Source of the DNA: Actinidia chinensis
Lineage: Eukaryota; Streptophyta; Magnoliopsida; Ericales; Actinidiaceae
Reading direction: 5' to 3'
DNA length: 12,500 bases
NCBI GenBank assembly: GCA_009663005.1
Contig: CM018894.1
Coordinates: 10,147,113-10,159,612 of the forward strand
In this document: piece after piece, positions 1 to 7,251 of the stretch
Layout of the letters: each line of letters opens with the position of its first letter
Position numbering within the stretch: position 1 is the stretch's first letter
Made by a program: the position numbers and the translations under genes
Notes under the pieces: generated by a model
Seen by the model: only the letters and a program-made list of their open reading frames with translations
Database searches by the model: none
What the model was told of the DNA's origin: nothing

Positions 1-142
1 CTTGTGTTCTTCTTGGTTGATTGATTTGCATCTTTTATGTTGGAGGTTCAATATTGCCTCATAGTCGTGATATTTTGATTATCAATTATAACTTTTGAGA
101 TCCTCAGTTTAGCATAGGACCACGGGTTAGGTTTTTTTAAAA
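1..142 (+). mobile_element. 3' end of the 5' LTR of a Sirevirus-like copia element (partial)
   Basis: The first ~142 bases align by eye with 5441-5580, the end of the LTR at 4495-5580. Both start with the same 16 bases (cttgtgttcttcttgg). Both share a block reading catagtcgt, and both end in a 'taggttttttt' run followed by an 'aatagtat' junction. The copies differ at many positions and by small indels, so the insertion is old. A primer-binding-site-like sequence follows directly, which marks this as the 5' LTR. The rest of the LTR, its TG end and the left target duplication lie outside the window. Confidence 0.82.
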
Positions 143-153
143 TAGTATCAGGC
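143..153 (+). other. Primer binding site (initiator-Met tRNA type), slightly decayed
   Basis: The bases tagtatcaggc resemble TGGTATCAGAGC, the usual plant copia primer site complementary to the 3' end of initiator methionine tRNA. There is one substitution and one missing base. The following cgggacactc is also typical of copia leaders. It lies directly after the LTR end, where reverse transcription of such an element would be primed. Confidence 0.75.
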
Positions 154-487
154 GGGACACTCAAAAATTTTGATTTTTGAAAGAAGAAGTGATCCTATAG
201 CCTAAATCTATGAATTTTCCTAGAGAAGGTGTTCTACAGTTAGACCTCCATTACTTGATGGAACCACTATCCCTATTGAAAAGTAAAGATTAAGAAGTTT
301 TTCTTAACTCAATCGGAACGTGTTTGACTGCTGTAGTTAATGGCTGGACTCACCCACAACCACAAATGAAAAATATAACGACTTCAAAAACCAACCACGT
401 TGTAGATAAAAATGAATTTTGATAGTTTGGATGGAATAGTAAAGCCATGAATGCATCTATAACGGTGTCACAATTGAGGAGTTTCGA

Positions 488-488
<1 letters not shown>

Positions 489-530
<42 letters not shown>

Positions 531-549
531 CGGGGGGGGTTGGGGGGGG
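489..549 (+). repeat. 61-bp near-pure poly-G tract inside gag
   Basis: The tract is 42 consecutive G, then C, 8 G, TT and 8 G. On either side the gag frame reads EFR and then ISNCEIAKEAW. The tract therefore appears to have grown from, or been inserted at, the GG of an arginine codon. It could form G-quadruplexes. A sequencing or assembly artefact is possible. Confidence 0.9.
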
Positions 550-1441
550 AATCTCAAACTGTGAAATCGCTAAAGAGGCATGGAATATTTTACAGAGTAC
601 TCATGAAAAGTTACAAACTGTAAAAATAGCCAACTCGCGATGACTACTGTTTTGAAATCTTGAGAATGAAAGACGATGAAATTTGATCAATTCTATTAAA
701 CTAGTGACATCATCAACTCAAGTTTCAACCTAGGTGAACAAATTTCTCCATCTAAAATGTTCAAAAAATTTGGAGATTTTTACCGGAGAGATTTCAAGCC
801 AAGGTACAGCAATAGAAGAAAAAGTAGGATGTTGAGTCCATAAAAGTAGAAGACTAGTGGGTTCCTTACAACTTTTGAAGCCAATTTTTGTAAACCTAAA
901 AAGAACAAAAGTTTACTTTGAATTCTATTAAGGAAGATTGAAATAAGCTAGTGATAGCGATATGAAATAGTCCCGAAGATATGGCTAGTTTTTAAAAAAT
1001 TTAAGAAACTTTCAACAAAGAAAAAAGAAAGCCAATCTTTTTGATTGATAAAAATAAAAGAAAATTTTTTTTGCACGACAAATTTTTTAATGATTTTTTT
1101 TGTGTAAGAAGTTCACGATAAATATGTCAAAAATAATGTTTTTGAATGTCATGAACTTTGGGCATATTGTTACGGATTGCACGAACAAAAAGGGAAAAAC
1201 TAAGGGAAGCAATTTTTGGAATGTGACCTGGAAGGACTCTGAGAAGGAAAAGGAATCAGACAGTGGTGATAAGAATTTTTTTTTTTTTTTTCTCTTTTTC
1301 TTTTGAAAATTACACGGCTTTCATGACCACAAACAAAAACATCATCAAAGGCTTCAGACATTGAAAAACCAGATGAATTCGATGGTGTAGGGGTTCTGTA
1401 GAGAAGAATCTGATGATGAAGCATAAGTGGTTGCAAACAAG

Positions 1442-1449
1442 CCTATAAT
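1442..1449 (+). repeat. Left target site duplication CCTATAAT of the hAT-like element
   Basis: The eight bases cctataat before the element's TAGAGG end recur exactly after its other end at 2438-2445. Eight base pairs is the standard hAT duplication length. Confidence 0.88.
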
Positions 1450-2437
1450 TAGAGGTGTCAAACGTGCCCACCATGCATGCGTGCCACTTTTCTTCCGTGC
1501 CAGTAGTGTTTCGTGCCGTGACGAGCGGGCCTATTTACTTAATTTGTGATGTGTCGTGCCTTTTTAAGAAGTCGTGCCTTTTTTAAGCGGGTCAGTCGTG
1601 CCATTTTTTATCGTGTCGTGCCGTGCCAGCCCGGACCTAATAATAGTGTGTGCTTGGCCGGCCCGCTAAACTTAGCGTGTGAATCGTGTCGTTCCGTGTC
1701 GTGGCCGTCTACTAATCGTGTTGTGTCGGTCGTGCCGGCCCGCCTTACTAATCGTGTCATGCCGTGTCGGCCGTTAACTTAGTCGTGTGACCTCGTGCCG
1801 TGTCATGCGGTCACTTAAATCGTTTTGTCGTGCTCGTAATTTAATTGTGTCGTGGTCCATTTTTAATTAAAAGCACAATTACAGTAGTTTTGTACTCAAA
1901 GCAACACATAAAAAAATGCAAAATTTATAAAATTTGACACCAAAACAGCCTTTTTCAGGGAAATCCAATAATTGGGGAATGTAGGGGCTTAGTGGCTACA
2001 GGTTAGCGGTAGCAGGTGTTGCACAAAAAGTTAATTATTAATTAAATTTATTTTAAGTTTATTAATAATTAATTAGTTCTTGCCACTTCCGAGGTCGTGC
2101 CGTGCTGTGCCGTGCCTTGACACATTAGTGCCATGCCCATGCCGGCTTGACTACGTCTGTGCGTGTCGTGCCATTATCGTGCCAAACCAAGTCAACGATC
2201 GTATCGTGCCGTGCCCTGTGACGGGACTTTGACGTGCCGTGCAATGTCTGCCGTGTTTAAGTCAACGATCGTGCCATGATATGCCGTGCTCCACCACTTT
2301 CCGTGCCCCGTGTCCGTACTCGTGCACGCTCAGGCCGTGCCGTGCCCAACTTATACCGCTGCCGAAACCGTGCTCATGCCGAGTTTTTTTCATGGCCATG
2401 CCTGCCGTGCCATCCGGCAGCCCACTGACAACCTCTA
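1450..2437. mobile_element. Non-autonomous hAT-like transposon (988 bp) inserted in gag
   Basis: The left end begins tagaggtgtca and the right end, read on the other strand, begins tagaggttgtca. These are short imperfect terminal inverted repeats of hAT type, and an exact 8-bp duplication (CCTATAAT) flanks them. The flanks rejoin as copia gag sequence (YNQLYKES follows the right end), so the empty site is evident. The element has two GC-rich arms (1450-1860 and 2085-2437) built from cgtgcc/gtgtcg-type short repeats, and an AT-rich core (about 1860-2085). I see no transposase. Open frames at 1546-1782 and 2239-2490 are rich in Cys, Pro and Ser and are by-products of the repeats. A 14-bp direct repeat (aagtcaacgatcgt) lies at 2189 and 2259. 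Movement would have needed a transposase from elsewhere. Confidence 0.85.
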
Positions 2438-2445
2438 CCTATAAT
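2438..2445 (+). repeat. Right target site duplication CCTATAAT
   Basis: Exact copy of 1442-1449, directly after the right terminus (acctcta). Confidence 0.88.
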
Positions 2446-3275
2446 CAACTGTACAAGGAGTCAACAAGCCTTGCCAATTTTCAAATGTGAGATTTGAGTA
2501 AGAGCTGAAAGAGGCTTTAGAAGATGTTGATCTTTAAAAAATGTTGAAGATGATATCAAGTAGAAATCAGTCAATGAAAAATCACCAAACAACCTGACGA
2601 CAAAGTGAGATTATCGAGAAAGATGCATTTGATAGAGAGGTTTTAAAAAGGTACTTGAAGATAAGGTGCAAAAGCTTGAAACTGCACGTGCTAATGTATC
2701 GTCCTTTACGAAATTTGATGCGGGCTCACAAAAGAGATGAAGATTTTGGAACACACAAAGGACGTCTTTTGAATGAAGGAATTGGATACAAAGAGAAGAA
2801 CGACATCTTCCCACTAGCAAGTAAGCTTATTTACGAAGGCTCAAGACGTCTCCATGCCAATATTGAGATCATGCCTACACGTTTATTCCTAAATGTCATT
2901 AAATGTGGTGTTAAGAGTATATTGACCTCATTGTCCTAGATTGAGACTAAAGCATGTGCATGCTCAATTATTTACCTTTGAAAGTGAAGCCCAAATATCC
3001 TAAGGTTATTCATCTCCAAGTTTAATCCTATTTGTCATCATTGTGGTGTGTTTGGTCACATTAGTCCATATGTATAAAACTGAATAGGGTCTCTAGTTTT
3101 CATGCCTTATAATGACCTAGGATTACACTCAACCCCTCATGAGTTATTGAAAAAAACCTAAGGTGACTGTTATGTGGGTGGAAAAAAATCTGAGTTAGAA
3201 TCTGTGAGAACCCCTAAGAAATTTGTAGGGGAACGCCTTGTTGAGTTAAAGGCTATTGGTGACATAGTCTAGGAT
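2446..3275 (+). pseudogene. gag: Sirevirus-type gag, 3' part, with two degenerate CCHC knuckles
   Basis: This continues gag past the hAT insertion. NQLYKEST (from 2446) and a charged segment LKEALEDVDL (near 2500) suggest the coiled-coil part of Gag; LEDKVQKLE follows (near 2654). Two zinc-knuckle modules come next. One is at about 2893-2935 (KCGVK, then broken by frameshift and lacking a clean pattern). The other, at 3033-3074, reads CHHCGVFGHISPY with the final Cys replaced by Val through a small deletion. The reading then passes through VTVMWV (near 3160) toward NLKSL-like sequence, where intact Sireviruses continue into protease. No protease motif follows. The - strand copy at 11455-12500 matches this part throughout. 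Stops and frameshifts are numerous. The 3' limit is approximate. Confidence 0.75.
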
Positions 3276-4482
3276 ATTTGTGCTTCAATTGCTATTTTAT
3301 CTCCTAGGGCTATGCTCATGTTTGTAATATTTTTTTTGTTTGTTTGGATTTATATTAAAAAAATACAAAAAAAAAAAATTTTTTGTTATTTTTTTTTTAA
3401 AAAAAGATTTATTTTTTGTCTTAATTTACTGTGCTAGTCATTGACTTAAAATATTTTCAATGTGTACTTGATGAAATGCTGTTAAGATTGACTCTTGGTG
3501 TTTCATGATGCATTCTAATGAGTCAATGTTTTGGTGATCATTATCATTACTCGTGATTCATATTTAAAAAGTTGCATACTAATGAGATCTCTTAAAATAT
3601 GGAGTCCACATTATATAACTTTTGCAAACTTTAAAATGGATGACCTCATATAAATGAATTTAAATGACCGTGAACAGTATCCCTCTCTTGAAGAAAAAGT
3701 TATTTATATGGATGAAAAGGGTAACCAGGGAGTATGAGAGAAGACCTATGTTATGGGACAAAAGGAAATGGCTACTTGCTCAATGTGTGAAAGCCACCCT
3801 CCTCAAATGGTTAGTAATGTTCTATGTGAAAAATTGGAGAGATAGGGTTGGAATATAAAGTGAATGGTGAAAAAGTTAAAAAAAATGCTTGGGAGAGCAT
3901 GCGGGGGTTGACTTCCTAGTACTATCAAGGATTACGAGGAGAGCTCCATTATGAACTTAGCTTGGATCTTGTTTCTAAGTCTATATTCTCGTTGATCTAA
4001 TTAGAGTACTTGCATTCATCATACATTGTATGGATATGCTTCTAGATCACTTTATGACTAAAGTGTCTCATCTTGTGATCTTTGGAGTATAATGAGATGT
4101 TGATTTTTGGTCACATTACATTCATTCCCCCCATGAGACTCATGGTTATATTTTTGTATTTCGATGATAAGTATAATGGAGGTTAAGATGTGAGGGGGAG
4201 AGAAAATTTATGTGTTAGAAGTTCTTTAGAAGGGGAATACATTAAGGGGAAGAACTTATACTATATGTTAATTCCCGTGCTTTTTGTCAATTTGTTCAAA
4301 AAGGGAGAGAGTAGTCTTGTTATCTATATTTTTATATCTCTCTTGTACTTTGATAGGTTTGGTGGTTTTCGTATGTATGTGCAAGACATGATGTTGATAT
4401 TATGATTGTAATTGTAATTGTAATTTTTTATTTCCCTATAATGTAATTGAGTCATAGTTAGAGGATTTGGTCACGAAATTGC
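3276..4482 (+). other. Post-gag internal region of the + copy, no pol genes
   Basis: In an autonomous copia element, protease, integrase, reverse transcriptase and RNase H would lie between gag and the 3' purine tract. None of their motifs is visible here. An A/T-rich low-complexity block occupies about 3328-3415. From about 3420 the sequence matches the reverse complement of 11395 down to 10084, for example tagtcattgacttaaaatatt and ggtgatcattatcat. It is therefore a family-specific internal segment and not random flank. A short stretch near 3783-3830 is similar to the other copy at the amino-acid level. The open frames at 3664-3858 and 4190-4405 show no recognisable domain. Confidence 0.65.
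4191..4253 (+). other. Extra purine tracts upstream of the 3' LTR
   Basis: Two purine-rich runs, tgagggggagag (4191) and ttaaggggaagaa (4242), precede the terminal tract near 4484. The same two occur in the - strand copy at 10416-10429 and 10364-10374. Multiple polypurine tracts ahead of the 3' LTR are a known Sirevirus trait. Here they support the lineage call. Confidence 0.6.
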
Positions 4483-4483
4483 A

Positions 4484-4494
4484 AATGGGGAGAT
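4484..4494 (+). other. Polypurine tract next to the 3' LTR
   Basis: The run aatggggagat sits immediately before the 3' LTR, matching aaggggagat in the - strand copy. This is where plus-strand DNA synthesis would be primed. The T inside the run is a decay product compared with the cleaner other copy. Confidence 0.7.
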
Positions 4495-4987
4495 ATAAGG
4501 TTGTGTGATTGGCGAGATTCGTGGACACATGGTCTGTAATATATGTGGGGAGTTGAGTTATCAAGCACAAGCATTTGAATATATTTTCAAGCATTTGGAA
4601 GGCATTCTAGAAAGGTTGTCAAGAATATTTATGCAATCGTGCTAAGAGAGACTTGTATAATTCGGACAAGATTTTCACCTGCAATTTGAAGCTGATTTTG
4701 ACCATCTTAGAGATCGATTCAGCCAATTCTTATTAGAGACAAAAATTTCGATCTGAAGCCTTATTTCCAACTAACAAAAACTTAGTCCCAATCGGATCTT
4801 GGAGTAAAAAGTTATGACCAAAATACGAAGATACTGAGAGCTTGCAATTGTCACGGGTTGCTCGGGGATCCTCGCGGGAGAGTGACAGTTCCGAGGAGAC
4901 TCTCGCTGGTATCGCCCTTTAGAGCGAAATACTAATGCATGCTTTTTTATGCAACGTCAAAAATTACATTTTTTAGGGTTTTTTACA

Positions 4988-4997
4988 TTACAAAAGG
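4988..4997 (+). promoter_or_regulatory. Decayed LTR TATA box
   Basis: The bases ttacaaaagg sit where the - strand LTR has CTATAAAAGG (9598-9607), followed in both by cc/ctcaaaa-acactt. The T to C change inside TATA probably weakened the promoter. This is inferred from the comparison. Confidence 0.55.
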
Positions 4998-5126
4998 CCC
5001 AAAAACACTTCCCAAGACCTAATGAAGCCTACGTTATCATTCCACTCAAAGAAAACCATTCTCTACCTTCCGAGAGCTTAGAACCGAATCTTATCAAAGA
5101 TCTTCATCAACTATATTAAAGAATCA

Positions 5127-5254
5127 AAATTCTTGAAGGAGTTTTCAAGGTGTGAAATTCGTTCTAAGGGGGGATTTGAACGGTGCAACCGAAATTCTTG
5201 AAGGGTTCAAGGTGTGAAATCCCTTCTAAGGGGGATCTGAATGGTGATCAACAA
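5127..5254 (+). repeat. Tandem duplication of a ~63-bp unit inside the LTR
   Basis: Two adjacent imperfect copies begin at 5127 and 5192. Each runs aaattcttgaagg, tcaaggtgtgaaat, ttctaaggggg, then a gaa-ggtg ending. The - strand LTR carries only one related stretch (ttgaagagttcaagg on its strand, near 9450-9470), so the duplication may be private to this copy or lineage. Confidence 0.75.
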
Positions 5255-5319
5255 GTTCGGAGACGTTGAAATCGTGGATACGAGCTAGCTTTACACGATC
5301 ATTAGATCATGGAGTTGAG

Positions 5320-5363
<44 letters not shown>

Positions 5364-5580
5364 TATTAATCATGATCTTTGTCCGGAGAGTGGACACGTG
5401 GTTTTTTCTTCCCATTCAAGAGTTTCCACGGTAAAAATTCCTTGTGTTCTTCTTGGTTTTGATTATTTGCATCTTTTTAGTTTGGCTTGTGTTCACTTTG
5501 CTCATAGTCGTTATATTTTTGATTAAAATTATACTTTTATAGATCTAGGTTTATCCATACCCACGTGCTAGGTTTTTTCA

Positions 5581-5726
5581 ATAGTATAAATTTAGATGTA
5601 AAAATGTTAAAGACTATATAGGATGCAGATTAGCATAAGTTGCTCAACTATCAGGGACATGGCTACATAAATCTGAATAGTTTCAATCAAACCCCTTAAA
5701 ATTGTAGAAAGATGATGTAGTTTACA
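5581..5726. other. Unassigned AT-rich segment between the LTR and a foreign gag start
   Basis: It begins atagtataaa, which loosely recalls the junction after the 5' LTR but lacks the cagagc part of a primer site. Nothing else recognisable. It may be the leader of the copia gag fragment that follows. Confidence 0.3.
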
Positions 5727-6077
5727 ATGGTGAAAACTCAAGTTCAAGAAGTAAAAAGGCTTGAGAGGTTTAATGGACTTAATTACAAGAGATGGAGCTT
5801 GAAGATATTTTATCAACTTACCATTGCAAATGTGGCTTATGTGCTATCCACGACATATCCACGACATATGTATATGTGTTATTAGACTTGATAGAAGTAT
5901 TCAATCATACATATAAGTTATTTTGACCTCTTACAAGTTTATTGTTTAAAGAATGGTTTAAGGAAAAGTTTCAAGAATAATTTGTTAGGAACTTGAGTCG
6001 ACTTCGAATGAAATTATCTAAGGCTTCAATGATCCAAATACGTAAATGTTTGAGTTTAAAATCAAGACCCAGAAGTT
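5727..6077 (+). pseudogene. gag: Gag fragment from a different Ty1/copia lineage
   Basis: An ATG at 5727 opens a 52-codon frame ending at a TAG at 5883-5885. Within it, KRLERFNGLNYKRWSLKI and then IANVAYVLS match the N-terminal pattern of many plant copia Gag proteins (a leading 'KLEKFDG.NY.RW' motif and a following helical segment). This differs from the Sirevirus gag start at 210, so it belongs to another family. Downstream to 6077 the sequence is still gag-like in composition but broken by stops, and I could not place it with confidence. The fragment ends where a solo LTR inserted. An 11-base duplication (atccacgacat) lies near 5846-5868. No product is expected. Confidence 0.6.
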
Positions 6078-6082
6078 AGCTT
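6078..6082 (+). repeat. Left target duplication AGCTT of the solo LTR
   Basis: agctt before the LTR matches agctt at 7030-7034 after it. Five base pairs is the usual copia duplication length. The short length leaves some risk of coincidence. Confidence 0.55.
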
Positions 6083-6383
6083 TTTAATGGAACTAATTTC
6101 ATAACAAAACTCTAAGTCCAAATGTAGAAATTATTGAGCCTATATTGTAGCCCCGAAGTCTAATTTCCAATGAAACAAACGGTTTGAAAAATTTTCAAGT
6201 ATCAAAATGGCCATAACAACAAGTTATATGCCATAACTTCTATTAGCCGAAAAAGTTCAGTCGGCCGAAGTTGCGATTAAAATTTAAAATTTTCAATCCT
6301 AACGGTCCAGATCAAGATTCAATGGCTCAAATTAAATTCCAACAACTCTATTACTATTCCAATGAGCATATTTGATATTTTGA

Positions 6384-6392
6384 CTATAAATA
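6384..6392 (+). promoter_or_regulatory. TATA box of the solo LTR
   Basis: ctataaata is a good plant TATA match and lies about 300 bases into the LTR, upstream of the conserved transcribed block near 6788. Confidence 0.5.
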
Positions 6393-6619
6393 TAACCCTT
6401 GGGGTTGTTGGAAAGATATGAAATTTTTATAATCTCTCTCCACTCTTACATTCCATTCTTTAACACTGGAATACTCTCTCAAAATTAGATTTGTATCATC
6501 ATCAAGAGATAAAACACCCTAGTGATTGTATTTTGTATTTATTTATACACCTAGGGTTGTTTGTGAGCTTTTATTGCTATATTTTTTATTTATTTGAGAG
6601 AATTACCTTGTGTGATTAA

Positions 6620-6720
6620 TTGTATTCCAAAAAAAGGGTATTCTCTTAAAGACTAAATGCTCTTTAGTGGTTGTATTCTAATAGAGGGTACTTCCTTGAA
6701 GACTAGAAGTTCTCTAATAG
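6620..6720 (+). repeat. Tandem duplication of a ~50-bp unit in the solo LTR
   Basis: Copies at 6620-6670 and 6671-6720 both run ttgtattc, an agggta block, then tt-aagacta and a tctttag/tctctaa ending. A third partial start (ttgta) follows at 6721. The copies have diverged at roughly a quarter of sites. Confidence 0.8.
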
Positions 6721-7029
6721 TTGTAAAAATTTTCAAGCACCCGCAAGCTTGAAGAGATAGTGGAATCTCAAATGACGACTTGAAGAGTGGACGTAGGCAA
6801 TGTTTGGCCAAACCACTATAAATCATTATTTGTACTCTCTATCCCTTAAACTCCTTTAAGCTTCCACATTATATTATACACTTACTCATACACTTTGATA
6901 TTGTCATATTTATTATTGTAAGTATTTTATTAAAAAGTAATTAATTTGAGAATTTAATTCTTATAATTTTAATTAAATAATTTAATTGCAAACTTATTCA
7001 TCCCCTCTCGATTTGCATTCGGGATAACA

Positions 7030-7034
7030 AGCTT
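7030..7034 (+). repeat. Right target duplication AGCTT of the solo LTR
   Basis: agctt directly after the LTR's terminal aaca, matching 6078-6082. Confidence 0.55.
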
Positions 7035-7242
7035 CACTACTAAAAATGTGTTAAAACTTAAAAAGTGTGTATGTGGGCAAATTGATTTGTTCATTACTGA
7101 CGGCATGAATATTATAATGAATTAGCTAAAAGTATGCTAATTACAATTAAGTCCCAATTGTATGTACTAATTGTAGAGAATTATAAAATGAACAAATTAT
7201 ATAAAAAAAAAGGAAAAACGTTCACTTGGGGACATCTCTCTC
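7035..7242 (+). mobile_element. Possible terminus of a CACTA-type DNA transposon
   Basis: The sequence starts cactactaaaaat, which matches the CACTACTA-plus-A-run form of plant CACTA termini. At about 7097 it contains actgacggca, similar to subterminal sequence often seen in these elements. It lies directly after the solo LTR duplication. No opposite end (attttt-agtagtg) was found in the window, so this is at best one end of a truncated element. The remainder to 7242 is AT-rich with no gene. Confidence 0.35.
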
Positions 7243-7251
7243 CCTCTCTCG
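7243..7251 (+). repeat. Left 9-bp direct repeat CCTCTCTCG flanking a GC-rich element
   Basis: cctctctcg before taggaatgg recurs exactly at 7716-7724 after ccgccta. The sequence is CT-rich, so chance is somewhat more likely than for a mixed 9-mer. Confidence 0.6.

Larger units (their letters stand above)
210..1449 (+). pseudogene. gag: Sirevirus-type gag, 5' part, broken by frameshifts, stops, a G-tract and a hAT insertion
   Basis: This is a decayed Gag (capsid/nucleocapsid) gene of a Ty1/copia element. The ATG at 210 opens MNFPREG, like Sirevirus Gag starts. Fragments then appear in order but in changing frames: PPLLDGT (near 245), AVVNGWTHP-like (near 335), NCEIAKEAW (near 557), SSFNLGEQIS (near 717), TAIEE and VGSLQ (near 808-870), and a CCHC zinc knuckle at 1137-1180 (ECHE, then FGHIVTDC, with about one extra base on each side of ECHE). 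An acidic VTWKDSE segment and NYTAFMT (near 1300-1330) follow; both are characteristic of Sirevirus Gag downstream of the knuckle. A poly-T run at about 1275-1291 shifts frame. No intact product is possible. The gene resumes after the hAT insertion at 2446. Family assignment rests on recognised motifs, not a search. Confidence 0.82.
4495..5580 (+). mobile_element. 3' LTR of the + strand Sirevirus-like element (about 1,086 bp)
   Basis: The LTR starts with ataagg after the purine tract (the other copy has TGTTAGG, so the TG end is mutated). It ends in ttttttca at 5580. Its first ~665 bases align by eye with the reverse complement of 10070 down to about 9440. Shared blocks include tgtgattggc, ggggagttgagt, gatcgattca, agtaaaaagttatg and cacttcc. 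Its last ~140 bases match 1-142. A TATA-like site is mutated at 4988-4997, and a ~63-bp tandem duplication lies at 5127-5254. The part from about 5255 to 5440 has no counterpart in the window. Confidence 0.8.
6083..7029 (+). mobile_element. Probable solo LTR of a third copia family (about 947 bp)
   Basis: The right end, cgggataaca, preceded by a catcccctctcg stretch, is a typical copia LTR terminus. The block gtggacgtaggcaa..ttggccaaaccactataaa near 6788-6825 is a common transcribed LTR segment in plant copia elements. A TATA box (ctataaata, 6384-6392) lies in the expected upstream part. The left end is tttaatgg, plausibly a mutated TGTTAATGG matching the TAACA end. No primer site follows 7029 and no internal region is present on either side, so a solo LTR left by LTR-LTR recombination is the simplest reading. 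A tandem duplication occurs at 6620-6720. Confidence 0.65.

Noticed and set aside
489..549. Poly-G as telomeric or centromeric repeat
   Set aside because: It is not a TTTAGGG-type unit, and it is embedded within gag codons.
1200..1436. Open frame on - opposite gag
   Set aside because: It is antisense to recognised gag sequence (VTWKDSE, NYTAFMT) and shows no domain.
1546..1782. Open frame of 78 codons on +
   Set aside because: It lies wholly inside the CGTGCC-rich arm of the hAT-like element, and its Cys/Pro/Arg-rich content follows from the short repeat.
1450..2437. GC-rich short repeats as a satellite or CRISPR-like array
   Set aside because: No regular unit or spacer structure; inverted ends plus an exact 8-bp duplication show a transposon.
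2239..2490. Open frame of 83 codons on +
   Set aside because: It crosses the end of the hAT-like element into gag. Only its last few residues (YNQLYKES onward) are real Gag sequence; the start is repeat-derived.
2611..2820. Open frame on - opposite gag
   Set aside because: It is antisense to the coiled-coil part of gag and has no recognisable motif.
3328..3415. A/T homopolymer block as a poly(A) tail of a LINE or SINE
   Set aside because: It lies inside the copia internal region conserved in the other copy (near 11400-11450), with no LINE or SINE sequence upstream and no duplication.
3664..3858. 64-codon open frame as a conserved protein
   Set aside because: The other copy does not match it well in this frame; the better cross-copy match is in a different frame (from 3783).
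5607..5816. Open frame of 69 codons on -
   Set aside because: It is antisense to the second copia gag start at 5727, which has a recognisable motif on +.
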